DNA of 64,000 nt. Origin: Sacculina carcini. Taxonomy: Eukaryota > Arthropoda > Thecostraca > Sacculinidae. Under the pieces are notes generated by a model that worked only from the letters and a program-made list of their open reading frames with translations, had not been told where the DNA came from and searched no databases. The DNA is taken from the NCBI GenBank assembly GCA_916048095.2, contig OU696587.1:1-64000 (forward strand), given 5' to 3'. Position 1 is the first letter of the stretch; each line of letters starts with the position of its first letter. Below, in pieces: positions 12,946-22,931 of this stretch. The translations under genes were made by a program, and so were the position numbers.

Positions 12946-14270
12946 AGGAAACACAAGGGTATTAGATTTACCTAAGAGTTTATTGAAAATATTCCAGAGG
13001 GATTTACTGTTGAGACAGGAGGAAATTTCATTATTATAATAGGATTTTTTGGCGTCCTCACACAAGATATGATGGTGACGCCGTGCAACACAATAAGATT
13101 GCCATGATGCATCATTTTTCAGACGCAACCAATGGCGCTCAAGTCGTCTAAGAGAAGTTTTGGAGCTACTAATTTCACTATTGAACCAGGGACTATGAAG
13201 AGATGAAGATGAACGGAACTTCTTAACAGGAACAAACTGATCTCTAAGAAATTCAAGACAGGAGTTGAAATATTTACAGAGATCATAAGGGGTAAGAAAC
13301 AAAACGAATCATAATTGAAAGAAGAAAATATCTGGTTACATAGAGAATCGTAGTCAACAGTAAGATAATCTAGAAACGTGACAGTTTTATGCGATCTTAA
13401 GCTGAGAGGAATAAGCGCGGAAAATTCAATTAAGGAGTGATCTGAAACAGAGGAATCAATAGGGAAGACAGTCAAATCCTTGATAGAAATAGGGGAGTCA
13501 CTGAATGAGAGCACTATGTCGAGGTTGTGACCATGTTCATGAGTAGAACCGCATACATGATTTGCTAAGCCATAGGAAGATATTAATTCTAGAAACGAAG
13601 AAGAACACGATTTGAGATGAGGGGCATCTAGCCAAAGATTAAAATCGCCGCAAAATAGAATTCTTCAAGAAAACATAGAAACAAGCGTATCAATGAGAAC
13701 AGTAAACTCATCTAAGAAAACAGAACTAGATACATAGTTACCACGATAGATTGAAATAATACAGACAGGGAGAGAGTAACGGCTAGTGATCTTACAGCAA
13801 GCATATTCGAAGGAATTTATACACACATCTAGCTTACATTGAATAAGACGAATACAATCAGAATTAAAAATAATAGCAACACCAACACCAACAGACTTAG
13901 AGCAATTAGAACTATTGATGGAGCGAGACTGGTAATGAGCGGAGTAGCTAGAAGGAAGACAGCTATTAAAGGAAGAGATTTCAGAGAGAGAAAGCCAAGA
14001 TTCATTCACAAAGAAAATGTCATAATTAACTAAGACAGAGAGAAAGAGAGAAATTTTAGACCTAATAGAACGTAAAGTCCAAAGAGCACATCTTACATAT
14101 TTACAATTAGCAGAAACAGATGGTGACATATTGAAATTAGGTTTAGGTGAAGAACACTTAGCGGTAAGACGAGAATGAGGATGACGAGTAGAATCGTTGT
14201 CGCTGGAGGAGGACGAGGCTGGAAGATCTGGCTGGTCATTGGTCGGGTCTAGTTTCCGGACGGCAGTCAT
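12904..14270 (-). pseudogene. Decayed LINE ORF2, endonuclease part
   Basis: Read on the minus strand, this is the N-terminal part of a non-LTR retrotransposon ORF2. Recognisable pieces of an apurinic-type endonuclease are a start resembling RCALWTLRSIRSK, a FVNESWLS segment, a CGDFNLWLD motif near 13,640 and SDHSLIEF near 13,435. They are followed by the usual lysine- and arginine-rich linker that precedes reverse transcriptase. The frame is broken by a stop near 13,662 and by a shift near 13,300. The reverse transcriptase is missing because the sequence ends at the satellite boundary. Loss of the 3' half is not typical LINE 5' truncation, so a later deletion or rearrangement is likely. The clade is not assigned. 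Confidence 0.75.
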
Positions 14271-14840
14271 CGATGGTCTGAGTGCGATGGAAGACCCGAG
14301 TTCTCGCCGAGATTAGGCACGGGCACGCCGGGTCGAAGGATGAGTGGCTGGCGTTGGTACGACCAGCTCGCACACAGTTAGCGCATTTGCGCGCATCCTT
14401 CAGAGAACATGATTTGGTGGCGTGTTTGCCAGCACACCAGCCACAATTGTTCTCGCGGGCCTGGCACTTGTCAGCCATGTGGCCGTGGCGCTGGCACTTG
14501 GCACAGCCAGTGACCCAGTAGCGGTCGTGCACCACACACCGACGGTCACCCAGGTACAGATATCCTGACTTCATCACGGTATCCCGGATGGCAGGAGAGA
14601 CGGCAACAACAACAGTCTTGGTGTGACCAGCAGACTTTCTCGAGAACAGCACCTTGAAATTGGATGAGTGCTTCATACCCGCTTTAACTACGTCATTTTT
14701 GCGGCACAAACAGTCGTAGATCTCGCTATCAGCGATGTCAGAACTGACCGATGTTATGGTCAGTTTTAGAAAAATTTTGCCACGGCAGGAGGCATTCAGC
14801 TGGGTGTCAGTTTTCATGACCAGCATCCAATTTTCGGCAG

Positions 14841-14842
<2 letters not shown>
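14236..14842 (-). pseudogene. LINE ORF1 (gag-like) remnant with zinc knuckles
   Basis: On the minus strand this encodes the C-terminal half of a LINE ORF1 protein, an RNA-binding nucleocapsid-like factor. Visible are an RNA-recognition-like segment (KTVVVAVSPAIRDTVM, then YLYLGDRRCVVHDRYWV) and three Cys/His knuckles, CAKCQRHGHMADKC, CGWCAGKHATKSC and a longer CANC...H...C. It overlaps the start of the endonuclease frame by about 35 nt, the usual ORF1/ORF2 arrangement. The 5' part is missing because the frame runs out into a CA microsatellite at 14,846, so the start codon is not preserved. Confidence 0.8.
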
Positions 14843-14845
<3 letters not shown>

Positions 14846-14877
<32 letters not shown>

Positions 14878-14889
14878 TCACACACAAAG

Positions 14890-14953
<64 letters not shown>
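14846..14953. repeat. (CA)n microsatellite
   Basis: Two CA runs are separated by a short TTCACACACAAAGT spacer. They produce Thr-His or Val-Cys reading frames on either strand that are not genes. Confidence 0.98.
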
Positions 14954-14955
<2 letters not shown>

Positions 14956-15365
14956 GAGCTGTTGTCAGTTGTTGGAGGGTGCAGTTGTGCTGTTGCAGGG
15001 TGCAGTCGCTCCCGGGGCAGGGGCTCGGGCGGCCGAGGAGACGAAGAAACGACGCTACTCGGACCTGAGCCAGCGGTATGACTTCGCGCCGCTGGCCATC
15101 GAAACAACCGGCGTGCTGGGGTCCGCATTCAACGACCTCATCAAGATCATCGGTCGTCGAATAACAGAGCGTTCGGGAGAGCCGCGCGAGACGGCCTGGC
15201 TCAGACAGCGGGTCAGTCTGGCGGTCGTGCGGGGCAACGCCGCAACTATCACCGGGTCGCAGAACTGATGTGCGTGTTTGTCAGTTTAATATCGTGTTTT
15301 GTATGACTGTATGATTGTGTATGTATAATATAAATTGTGTGCATTGTAAAAAAACAAAAACAAAA
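14954..15365 (+). pseudogene. 3' end of another LINE, C-terminal ORF2 tail plus A-rich tail
   Basis: From about 14,996 to the stop at 15,266-15,268 the plus strand encodes about 90 residues ending in segments resembling SDLSQRYDFAPLAIETTG, GRRITERSGEPRE and QRVSLAVVRGNAATITGS. From memory this resembles the extreme C-terminus of reverse transcriptase proteins of several animal LINEs; I could not search it. After the stop come about 75 nt of untranslated sequence and an A-rich tail (15,347-15,368), consistent with a 5'-truncated LINE insertion in the orientation opposite to the LINE remnant on its left. Confidence 0.55.
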
Positions 15366-15678
15366 AAAACACACACACACACACATACACACACACATAT
15401 CTATATAACCACGAATCAGACCACACGCGAACAGAGACATGATATACACACATACAAGCACACATCACACATACATACATACAAGCGTCCTAGTGAGCCG
15501 GCAACTAACCGGGGAAGGTCATATTACACATGGACATAGTGCAGGACTGCAAAAGGCCGGTTACATTCGTAGAATCATTCACTCACAGCATCAAGGTCAC
15601 TCTCACGCTCATGCACACACATATAGACAGACAGACAAACATTGAATAATAACATTCAGCAAAGGGTATCATTTACAC
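15366..15678. other. AC-rich intergenic sequence
   Basis: AC-rich spacer with short CA and CATA runs. I see no gene. Its last four bases, ACAC (15675-15678), are the left target-site duplication of element C. Confidence 0.8.
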
Positions 15679-16165
15679 TGTAGCGCCTGCGTCGTCTTGA
15701 TTTTATGATATTTTCTTTGGTCTTACGTCGCGCGTTATTCGAAATTGTTTATTATTCATTTGTTTCCTTCTCCTCGTTTTTCCAGTATTAATTCCTTTGC
15801 ATCCAAAACATTAATATTCTTGTGGGGCCGAATTTGAATCTCTTGTTAATAATTTAGGTGTCGCAGCAAAATTTCCGGGGGCATACATTGTTTACATTGT
15901 TTATATTTTGGTTCAGCTTATAATCTCAATTATCTTTCTAATCTCCTTTGGTTTATTCGATTTATCGCTGTCTTATTTATTTCATGATGTTTTGTTATCT
16001 TGTTCTTTGTTCCACTGCCCTGGGTCAATGACCTGTATGCTGATTCGCCAAAATTTAGCTCCGCCCGTAACCCAGCCTATAAAAAGGACGCCAATACAGG
16101 AAAGGGCCTTAGTCGCAACCGACCGCTCACGTGTTTTTTTACTTGTGACAACCAAACCCGCCATA
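15679..16165 (+). repeat. Element C 5' LTR
   Basis: Begins TGTAGCGCCTG and ends CCGCCATA. Contains a TATA-like CCTATAAAAAGG at about 16,076, a plausible core promoter. The same LTR recurs at 27299-27785 and 43313-43799. Confidence 0.93.
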
Positions 16166-16166
16166 G

Positions 16167-16181
16167 TGGTGACCCCGACGT
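16167..16181 (+). promoter_or_regulatory. Element C primer-binding site, tRNA-Trp type
   Basis: TGGTGACCCCGACGT lies one base after the LTR and is complementary to the 3' end of eukaryotic tRNA-Trp (GTCGGGGTCACCA). Use of tRNA-Trp is described for CsRn1/Kabuki-type gypsy elements. Confidence 0.85.
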
Positions 16182-16193
16182 TCCACATGAGTC

Positions 16194-16811
16194 TGTGGCG
16201 CCTGTGCAAATGTAGGCCAAAAACATTTGCCCATACACCACAAAGACACACTCTACCAGCGCTTCAGCGGTACGCGTCCCGGAGGTGTATGTCCCCTGCA
16301 CACAGACATACACCACGTACAAACACCAGCCAGCGCGCACCAACCCGGTACAGTGTCGCGTCCCGGAGTTGTATGTCCCCTGCACACAGACATACACCAC
16401 GTACAAGCACCAGTCAGTGCGCACCAACCCTCTTCAGTGTCTGGGCCAACATCTGGTTCGCATCCGCCTGACCACATCCTCACCCAGGGATGCAGCAGCC
16501 ATCGAGGGCAACATCTGGTCCACAGCCGTGCGCCCAGACCATATGTGACCCAGAACACCAGGCGACAACATACTCACATACACACACATTCCCAACCACA
16601 CACGCCAGCGACGTATAAAACACCGTCACACACACTCTTCCAAAACCAGTCCACAGAACTCACCCGGTCGCTGGCTCGCTCTGTTGTTTACCATTGCTCG
16701 TGTTTTGTTTCGACACCGTAAGAACCGCCTCTGAACTGTGATCTCTTGTGAATATATATTGTGTTGTCGTCCCCCATTGTGTCGTTCGCCAGACCCGGGG
16801 GGGTTGCAACA
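16194..16811 (+). repeat. Element B 5' LTR with two 84-bp subrepeats
   Basis: The 618-bp LTR contains two copies of an 84-bp unit (starting at 16276 and 16360) that holds TGTATGTCCCCTGCACACAG. The 3' LTR has three copies, which accounts for the length difference. A TATA-like GACGTATAAAAC lies at about 16,610. Open frames across the unit on both strands exist because 84 is a multiple of three and are not genes. Confidence 0.92.
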
Positions 16812-16814
16812 AAG

Positions 16815-16832
16815 TGGTGACCCCGACGTGAT
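16815..16832 (+). promoter_or_regulatory. Element B primer-binding site, tRNA-Trp
   Basis: TGGTGACCCCGACGTGAT is an uninterrupted 18-nt complement of the 3' end of tRNA-Trp (ATCACGTCGGGGTCACCA), three bases after the LTR. Confidence 0.9.
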
Positions 16833-16895
16833 CACTTCATTGAGTTTATCGGTTATAGCTCTGATTGTGGTTGTTTTGCCATTACGCCGCGCACT

Positions 16896-18025
16896 ATGTC
16901 TTTTGACAAGCCCGCCGTGGGAGGCCCGCCCCCGCCATTCGTTGAAGACAGCCCACACATCTGGGTAATTCAGCTCGAGCTTTATTTCAAGCGCACAAAA
17001 ATCAGCGATGAAGAAACGCGGTTCCAGACGGCAGTTTCTATGCTGCCAGCGCACCACGTCATGGAATTCATCGACCTCATTCGGCAGCCTCCTGACGACT
17101 GCTACACACAGCTGTGCGCCGCTCTGCAGTCTCGACTCGGCAAATCGGCGGAGGAAAAACTCAGGTCAGTGTTAAGCGCTCAAGTGGACTCCGTGGTGCA
17201 GTTGTTAGCACACCCGCCTCACAAGCGGGAGGTCCGTGGTTCGAAACCCGGCGGAGCAGAATTTCATTGGGCGAATTCTAATCCCACAGCCCCTGTCCAC
17301 CCAGCAGAAAATGATGGTACCAGATATCAGTCATGAGTTGTGCCATGCATTCTGGGGAGGTGGCCCTCTCTTATACGTCTTACGTCCTTGTGGCGCCATA
17401 GCGTGGAGAGGGTCGGTTCTACGGTGGCAGCGAGCTGCACGGGGCACACCTGTGTGTTTATAAGCTTCGGCTTCTTCCCGTGTAGCAGCTGCCACTTAGG
17501 CATTTAACCTTTAACCTTTTTTAAGAGCTAGGTGACCGCAAGCCCACACAGTTTCTGCGTCATTTGCAGGAATTAACTTCGCCGTATTTGAAAGACGGCG
17601 AGTCTGAACTGGTACGGCAGATCTTCATGAAGGCGATGCCTGAAGCAGCAGCTCCGTTTCTCCAATTCCTGCCGGCAGACACAACTCTAGAAACACTTGC
17701 AGGTACAGCCGACCGAGTGATATCATCACTGCCGAAAGCGACGGCTCTCATAAGCGCCGTAAGTGGCCACACACGCAGAACAGAGCGCCCGTGCGAAACT
17801 ACAGGCGGGAGCTGCACACAATGTACGGCGAACGCAAGGGAACTAGCGGCCGTCAAACGTCAGCTGGACGAAATTCAGCGCCATCTGCAGCGACGTCGAG
17901 GTCGCTTGGCGGAGCTCGACGACAACGACTCAAACTCAGGTCAAGTGTGCTGGTATCACAAACATTTCGGCGCTAGAGCCAAAGCCTGCGTCAAACCGTG
18001 CACGTTTGATTTAAACTTGCAATGA
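16896..18025 (+). pseudogene. Element B gag, split by a SINE
   Basis: Gag would form the particle and bind RNA. The first part (16896-17173) starts MSFDKPAVGG and resembles the capsid-like region of the gag of element D (DDCYTQLCAALQSRL here, GDCYTQLCNRLRRRL in D). It is interrupted by a SINE at about 17181-17522. The second part resumes at 17525 in the phase expected after removing the SINE (ELGDRKPTQFL here; ELGSRKPSQLY in D) and ends at 18025 with a CHCC box, CWYHKHFGARAKACVKPC, spaced C-X2-H-X9-C-X3-C. The last sense codons overlap a TTTAAAC slip site. In this copy a ribosome would terminate in the SINE at 17334-17336. Confidence 0.9.
17181..17522 (+). mobile_element. tRNA-Val-derived SINE inserted in the gag of B
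   Basis: The 5' head folds like tRNA-Val with anticodon CAC (CCGCCTCACAAGCGG arm) and has Pol III boxes: an A-box-like TGGTGCAGTTG at 17194-17204 and a perfect B box GGTTCGAAACC at 17238-17248. A unique body follows (about 17260-17500) and ends in TTTAACCTTTAACCTTTTTT. The flanks AAGCGCT (17174-17180) and AAGAGCT (17523-17529) look like an imperfect target duplication. This is the only uninterrupted copy in the window and serves as the reference for the split copies at 28166 and 44180. Confidence 0.88.
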
Positions 18026-18053
18026 GGAGCGATAAGCCAGGTTCGCCCCTCAT
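18010..18053 (+). promoter_or_regulatory. Element B gag-pol -1 frameshift signal (TTTAAAC)
   Basis: TTTAAAC (18010-18016) lies in the gag phase as gaT TTA AAC. The pol frame is -1 and is closed by TGA at 18007-18009, directly upstream of the heptamer, while gag stops at 18023-18025, so the switch can only happen in these few codons. After a 5-nt spacer a stem can form between 18022-18032 and 18043-18053 (10 of 11 pairs, 10-nt loop). This is the classic slippery site plus structure arrangement. Confidence 0.85.
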
Positions 18054-21000
18054 CATCGCATCTACTGGCCAGAATAACACACCGTTTTTCATCCAGGATT
18101 CAGCCACCGGTATCAAGTTTTTGATCGACACTGGTGCACAGTACAGCATACTGTCGTACCAATCAACTGATCAGCCATCTCCGCTAGTCCTACAAGCAGT
18201 CAACAATAGCCGTATCAACACGTTCGGCACTAAAGACGTGACTGTGTCTCTAGGCTTGCGCCGCAACTTCCTGTGGTCGTTTCTTCTGGCCGACATAGAT
18301 TTTTCAATCATCGGGTGTGATTTCCTGGCGCATCACAACATCAGCGTCAACCCACGGCTGCGACAACTCATCGACAACGAGACAAAACTCACGGTAAGCG
18401 GCAACAAGACACGCGCATCTCCGCAAATAGCGTTATGCCTCACCAACTCAAACTGTAAATCTCAGCAACTTCTCGCCAAGTACCCCCGCCTCACGTCGTC
18501 ACCGATCGTCGGCGGAGAACAACAGCACGGTGTGCATCATCGCATCGAAACAACTGGTCAGCCCGTATACTGCCGGCCACGGCGACTCGACACCGCCAGA
18601 CTTCAGCTCGCCAAACGTGAGTTTCAAAACATGCTGACACAAGACATTGTTCGCCCCAGCAAGAGCCAATACGCTAGGGCTCTGCATATGGTGCCTAAAT
18701 CCACGCCTGGCGAGTGGCGCCCGTGCGGCGACTATCGCGCTCTAAACAGAATTACGGTCGCAGACAGATACAGCTTACCTTATCTGCAGGACTTTACTGT
18801 ATCATTGCATGGCGCCAAAATATTATCAACGATAGATCTCGCCAAAGCGTATTTTCAAATACCAGTACATCCTGATGATGTTCACAAAACCGCCATCACT
18901 ACACCGTTTGGTCTCTTCGAGATGACCAGAATGCCATTTGGCCTACGCAACAGTGCGCAAACAATGCAACGGTTGATGGATACGGTGCTACGAGGGTTGC
19001 CTTTTACGTTTGTGTACATAGATGATATTTTGATTGACAGCAAATCTCACGAAGAGCACCTTGAACACATCGAAACTGTTTTCAAACGCCTCGACAAATT
19101 CGGAATTCGAGTGAACCCAGGAAAATGTGTATTCGCTGTAAATACTCTCACATTTATCGGTCACACAATTACCGAACATGGTATCACGCCTACGAATGAC
19201 AAGATCGCCGCTGTCAAGGACTTCCCAAAACCTCAAACACAACAACAACTGAGAAGGTTCCTAGGAATGATAAACTTTTATCACAGATTTTTCCCCCATG
19301 CAGCTGAAACTCTTGGTCCGCTCCATCGTCTGGTCGACCACAAGAAGCGACGATCCAAGGCACCTATCGAGTGGACGCAGGCAGCCGGCGAGGCATTCAC
19401 TGCAGCCAAGAAAAATATATGCGACGCTACTGTACTCAGCCACCAGGATCCAGACGCAAAGCTCGGCGTATTCACGGATGCCAGCAATTTCTGCATAGGA
19501 TGTGTTCTGCAACAGCTGCAACAAGGTATGTGGAAGCCACTTGCATTCTGGACACAAAAACTGTCGCCCGCACAGCAAAAGTACAGCGCGTTTGGGCGAG
19601 AATTGTTGGCATCATACATGGCCATCCGCCATTTCAGGCCGTTCGTCGAAGGTCGCCAATTTGTTCTCGTCACTGACCACAAACCGTTGGTACACGCGAT
19701 CAGGTCATCGACAACAATCCATTCACCGCGAGAACAGCGACACCTTGACTACATTGTGCAATTCACGACGAATTTAGAGCACATCAGCGGCGCAGATAAC
19801 GTCGTCTCCGACGCATTGTCAAGGATAGCCAGTGTCCACAGCATCATCGATCTGTTGCAGCTATCACAAGAACAGGCGCACGACAACGACATAAACACTC
19901 TAAAAAAAGGTAATGACACTAACTTAAAAATTACAATCAAGCCGTTACCTACGCACGCAAACGCCTCAATCAACTGCGATGATTCCACAGGCACATCTCG
20001 GCCCATCGTGCCGAAGTCCATGCGAAAGCAAGTTTTTTGTGTTCTCCATAATTTGTCACACCCCGGCCGAAAAGCCACACTGAAACTTATCTCTGACAGA
20101 TTTGTGTGGCCATCTATGCGGCATGATGTGATGCAATGGACTACACAGTGCACACATTGCCAAACGTGCAAAGTCTCTCGTCACAATCGTTCGACACCTG
20201 CTCAGTTTTGTCTACCGTCAGGTCGCTTTCATAATATCCACATTGATATTGTGGGGCCATTGCCTTACTGTAAAGGCCAGCAGTACATATTGACGATGAT
20301 CGACAGGTTTACCAGGTGGCCTGAAGTCTGCCCAATGCCTGATATATCCGCAGACACAGTTGCCCGCTGTTTCATCAGCACTTGGATATCCAGGTATGGC
20401 GTACCACACACCATTGTGTCTGACCGAGGCTCACAGTTCACCTCTCGCCTGTGGCAACAAATCACGGCACGCCTCGGGGCTGAATCACTGCACACCACTG
20501 CCTACAACCCCAGCGCCAACAGCCTCGTCGAACGCCTTTACCGACAACTCAAATGTGCGCTACGCGACTGTCCAAACTGGATCGACCGCCTTCCAATCGT
20601 GATGCTGGGAATACGCGCCTCTGTCAAAGAATCGGTACAGTGTTCATCAGCACAGCTGGTTTTAGGCACACCTTTACGACTACCAGGTGAAATGTTCGCC
20701 AACATGAGTGATATTTCGCCCCAACAGGTCGCACGAGAACTGTCGCAGCACTTCGCAAGGATCCGCCCAGTACAGAGCAGGCCGACGACCACAGCTGACA
20801 CATTTACTCTGCCTGCGCTCAACACTGCAAAATACGTGCTTGTGCGTAACGATGGCCACCGTCGTCCCTTGCAGCCTGTCTACACTGGTCGTACCGCGTG
20901 CTCAAGCGCACACCAAAAACATTTACGATTGAACGAAACGGCGAGGACACAATCTGCGTGGACCGACTACGACCGGCTTTCTTGGAAAACGCTTCCATCA

Positions 21001-21174
21001 GCTTTCCACAAGAGACCGCTGTATCCATCTTCCAGCCGCAATCTGCCTCCAGCAAAACTCCTGCGCGAAACTGCTCCGGATCAAGAATCCCGGATCTGCG
21101 TACGCGTATCACTCGTTCCGGTCGTGTTGTCCGCCCCCCAGTCCGTTTTTCTCCTTGAACTGGAGGGGGGCTCC
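18017..21174 (+). pseudogene. pol: Element B pol: protease, RT, RNase H, integrase
   Basis: The reading frame entered by -1 shift runs as one open frame from 18010 to 21786. Counted from the internal ATG at 18022: aspartic protease FLIDTGAQYSIL (about residue 33), reverse transcriptase YIDDIL (about 331), RNase H FTDAS (about 481), integrase HHCC zinc finger (about 675-720) and the DDE residues in HIDIVGP, VSDRGSQF and SLVERLYRQ (about 740, 798, 832). Near 20,889 one base appears to be lost: the expected GPY-type C-terminal domain continues in another frame (20898-21158, containing TICVDRLRPAFLENA). The original frame instead runs through the 3' LTR repeats to 21786. Enzyme cores look intact, but the integrase tail is scrambled. 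Confidence 0.92.
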
Positions 21175-21875
21175 TGTGGCGCCTGTGCAAATGTAGGCCA
21201 AAAACATTTGCCCATACACCACAAACACACACTCTACCAGCGCTTCAGCGGTACGTGTCCCGGAGGTGTATGTCCCCTGCACACAGACATACACCACGTA
21301 CAAACACCAGCCAGCGCGCACCGACCCGCTACAGTGCCGCGTCCCGGAGGTGTATGTCCCCTGCACACAGACATACACCACGTACAAACACCAGCCAACG
21401 CGCACCAACCCGGTACAGTGTCGCGTCCCGGAGTTGTATGTCCCCTGCACACAGACATACACCACGTACAAACACCAGCCAGTGCGCACCAACCCTCTTC
21501 AGTGTCTGGGCCAACATCTGGTTCGCATCCGCCTGACCACATCCTCACCCAGGGATGCAGCAGCCATCGAGGGCAACATCTGGTCCACAGCCGTGCACCC
21601 AGACCATATGTGACCCAGAACACCAGGCGACAACATACGCACATACACACACATTCTCAACCACACACGCCAGCGACGTATAAAACACCGTCACACACAC
21701 TCTTCCAAAACCAGTCCACAGAACTCACCCGGTTGCTGGCTCGCTCTGTTGTTTACCATTGCTCGGGTTTTGTTTCGACACCGTAAGAACCGCCTCTGAA
21801 CTGTGATCTCTTGTGAATATATATTGTGTTGTCGTCCCCCATTGTGTCGTTCGCCAGACCCGGGGGGTTGCAACA
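21175..21875 (+). repeat. Element B 3' LTR with three 84-bp subrepeats
   Basis: Same LTR as 16194-16811 but with subrepeats starting at 21257, 21341 and 21425, i.e. one more 84-bp unit. The G run near the end has six rather than seven G. LTRs are identical at insertion, so a unit was gained or lost afterwards. Confidence 0.93.
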
Positions 21876-22084
21876 AGTTCTTTTCATTTTTACGTTGTTC
21901 TGCCATCTCCTAGTCTGTTCCGTAGCCGTTTTTTCATCGTTAGATTTTCATTTTATCCTCGGGATATTTTTTCCATTGCCTGTGGTGACAAACTCTTTTT
22001 CTCCGTCGTTCTCTTCCGTCATACGTCACTTCCGTTTGTCATTTGTTATATCCTTTTGTTTTTTCATTCACCTGTTCCGTCATT
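21876..22084 (+). other. Element C leader, right of B
   Basis: T-rich untranslated leader of element C between the B insertion and the gag ATG at 22085. No separate gene is seen. Confidence 0.8.
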
Positions 22085-22893
22085 ATGAACGAGAACCAAG
22101 TCCCGGTAAGCCCTCCAGACGAATCGGATGTTAACCGTGTTTCCGTCAAGGCGCCAGGCTTCATGGAAGGCGCGGTTGACGGATGGTTCGTCATTATGGA
22201 GGCACAATTTCATCTCAAGCGGATTACCTCCGAGGTTACCAAATTCTATATTGTAATTTCATCGCTCCCTCCGAATGTCGTCCGGCGGATATCGCTATCC
22301 TGCATGCAGCAAAAGACCTACACAACTCTTAAAGAGGAAGTGGTCCGACTCTTTGAAAAGAATAAGTCCGAGCTCTTTGAGGAACTTCTGTCGCAGCAGC
22401 AGGCCGCCCATCCGACGTACTGAGTGAGCTGCAAGCGATCGCAACCCGGGCTGGTGCGTCGGACGAACTGGTGAGACACAAGTTCATCAAATCTCTGCAG
22501 GGGACCGTCGGTACCGTCGTGGCGGCGCTGAAAGATCTGTCTCTTTCCCAGGCAGCTAAACTTGCTGATGAGCTGCTGCCCATCGCCAGCAATGTCCCAT
22601 GTCTGTCCGTGACGGCCGTTCCTTCACCGAGACAGCGGACGGATCCACGCAGTTTTAACAATGTGCCGGGAACGACCCCGCCGACGCTGCAGCCTTTTCA
22701 CCAGGGACAGAGGCCACAGGTATGCCGCGCTCACATATTTTATGGTGTAAATGCCCGCACGTGCAAGCCATGGTGTCAGTGGCCCAGAAAATCTCCAAAC
22801 TTGCGGATGCAGCCGTCTTCCAGATCGTCGTCACCGGCACCGGCTGCACGTTCGCGAGCGCCATCGCCGTCGCAATCGCCACCGGAAAACTAA
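22085..22893 (+). pseudogene. Element C gag, frameshifted
   Basis: Starts MNENQVPVSPPDESD. The first part ends at 22421-22423, and the rest continues in the -1 frame (about 22411-22893). Homology to other gag proteins resumes across the break (DELVRHKFIKSLQG region), so an indel near 22,400 is likely. The second part carries the CsRn1-type CHCC box CRAHIFYGVNARTCKPWC at about 22725-22778 (C-X2-H-X9-C-X3-C) and a Ser/Pro-rich tail, and stops at TAA 22891-22893, directly after a GGAAAAC heptamer. Confidence 0.87.
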
Positions 22894-22931
22894 GCCGGCA
22901 GGCCATGGTTGCTGCACCGAATGGTCTGCCG
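22884..22931 (+). promoter_or_regulatory. Element C gag-pol -1 frameshift signal (GGAAAAC)
   Basis: GGAAAAC (22884-22890) is phased ccG GAA AAC in gag and is followed at once by the gag TAA stop. After a 5-nt spacer, 22896-22906 can pair with 22921-22931 as an 11-bp stem with one G-U pair and a 14-nt loop. The -1 frame continues into the protease. The heptamer is not textbook XXXYYYZ, but element F has the same heptamer at the same place. Confidence 0.75.

Larger units (their letters stand above)
16194..21875 (+). mobile_element. Element B: Ty3/gypsy (CsRn1-like) nested in C
   Basis: LTRs lie at 16194-16811 and 21175-21875, beginning TGTGGCGCC and ending GTTGCAACA, and the polypurine tract is at 21161-21174. 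It interrupts the leader of C: the sequence left of B is the primer site of C and the sequence right of B runs into the gag of C. Flanks AGTC/AGTT may be a 4-bp target duplication with one change. Gag and pol are in different frames, joined by a frameshift signal at 18010. A SINE splits gag and a single-base loss disrupts the integrase C-terminus, so B is not autonomous. Confidence 0.93.

Noticed and set aside
14846-15128. Thr-His or Val-Cys repeat proteins
   Set aside because: Direct translation of CA microsatellite on both strands.
16227-16721. Proteins with 28-residue repeats in the LTR of B
   Set aside because: The 84-bp subrepeat is a multiple of three and stays open in several frames on both strands.
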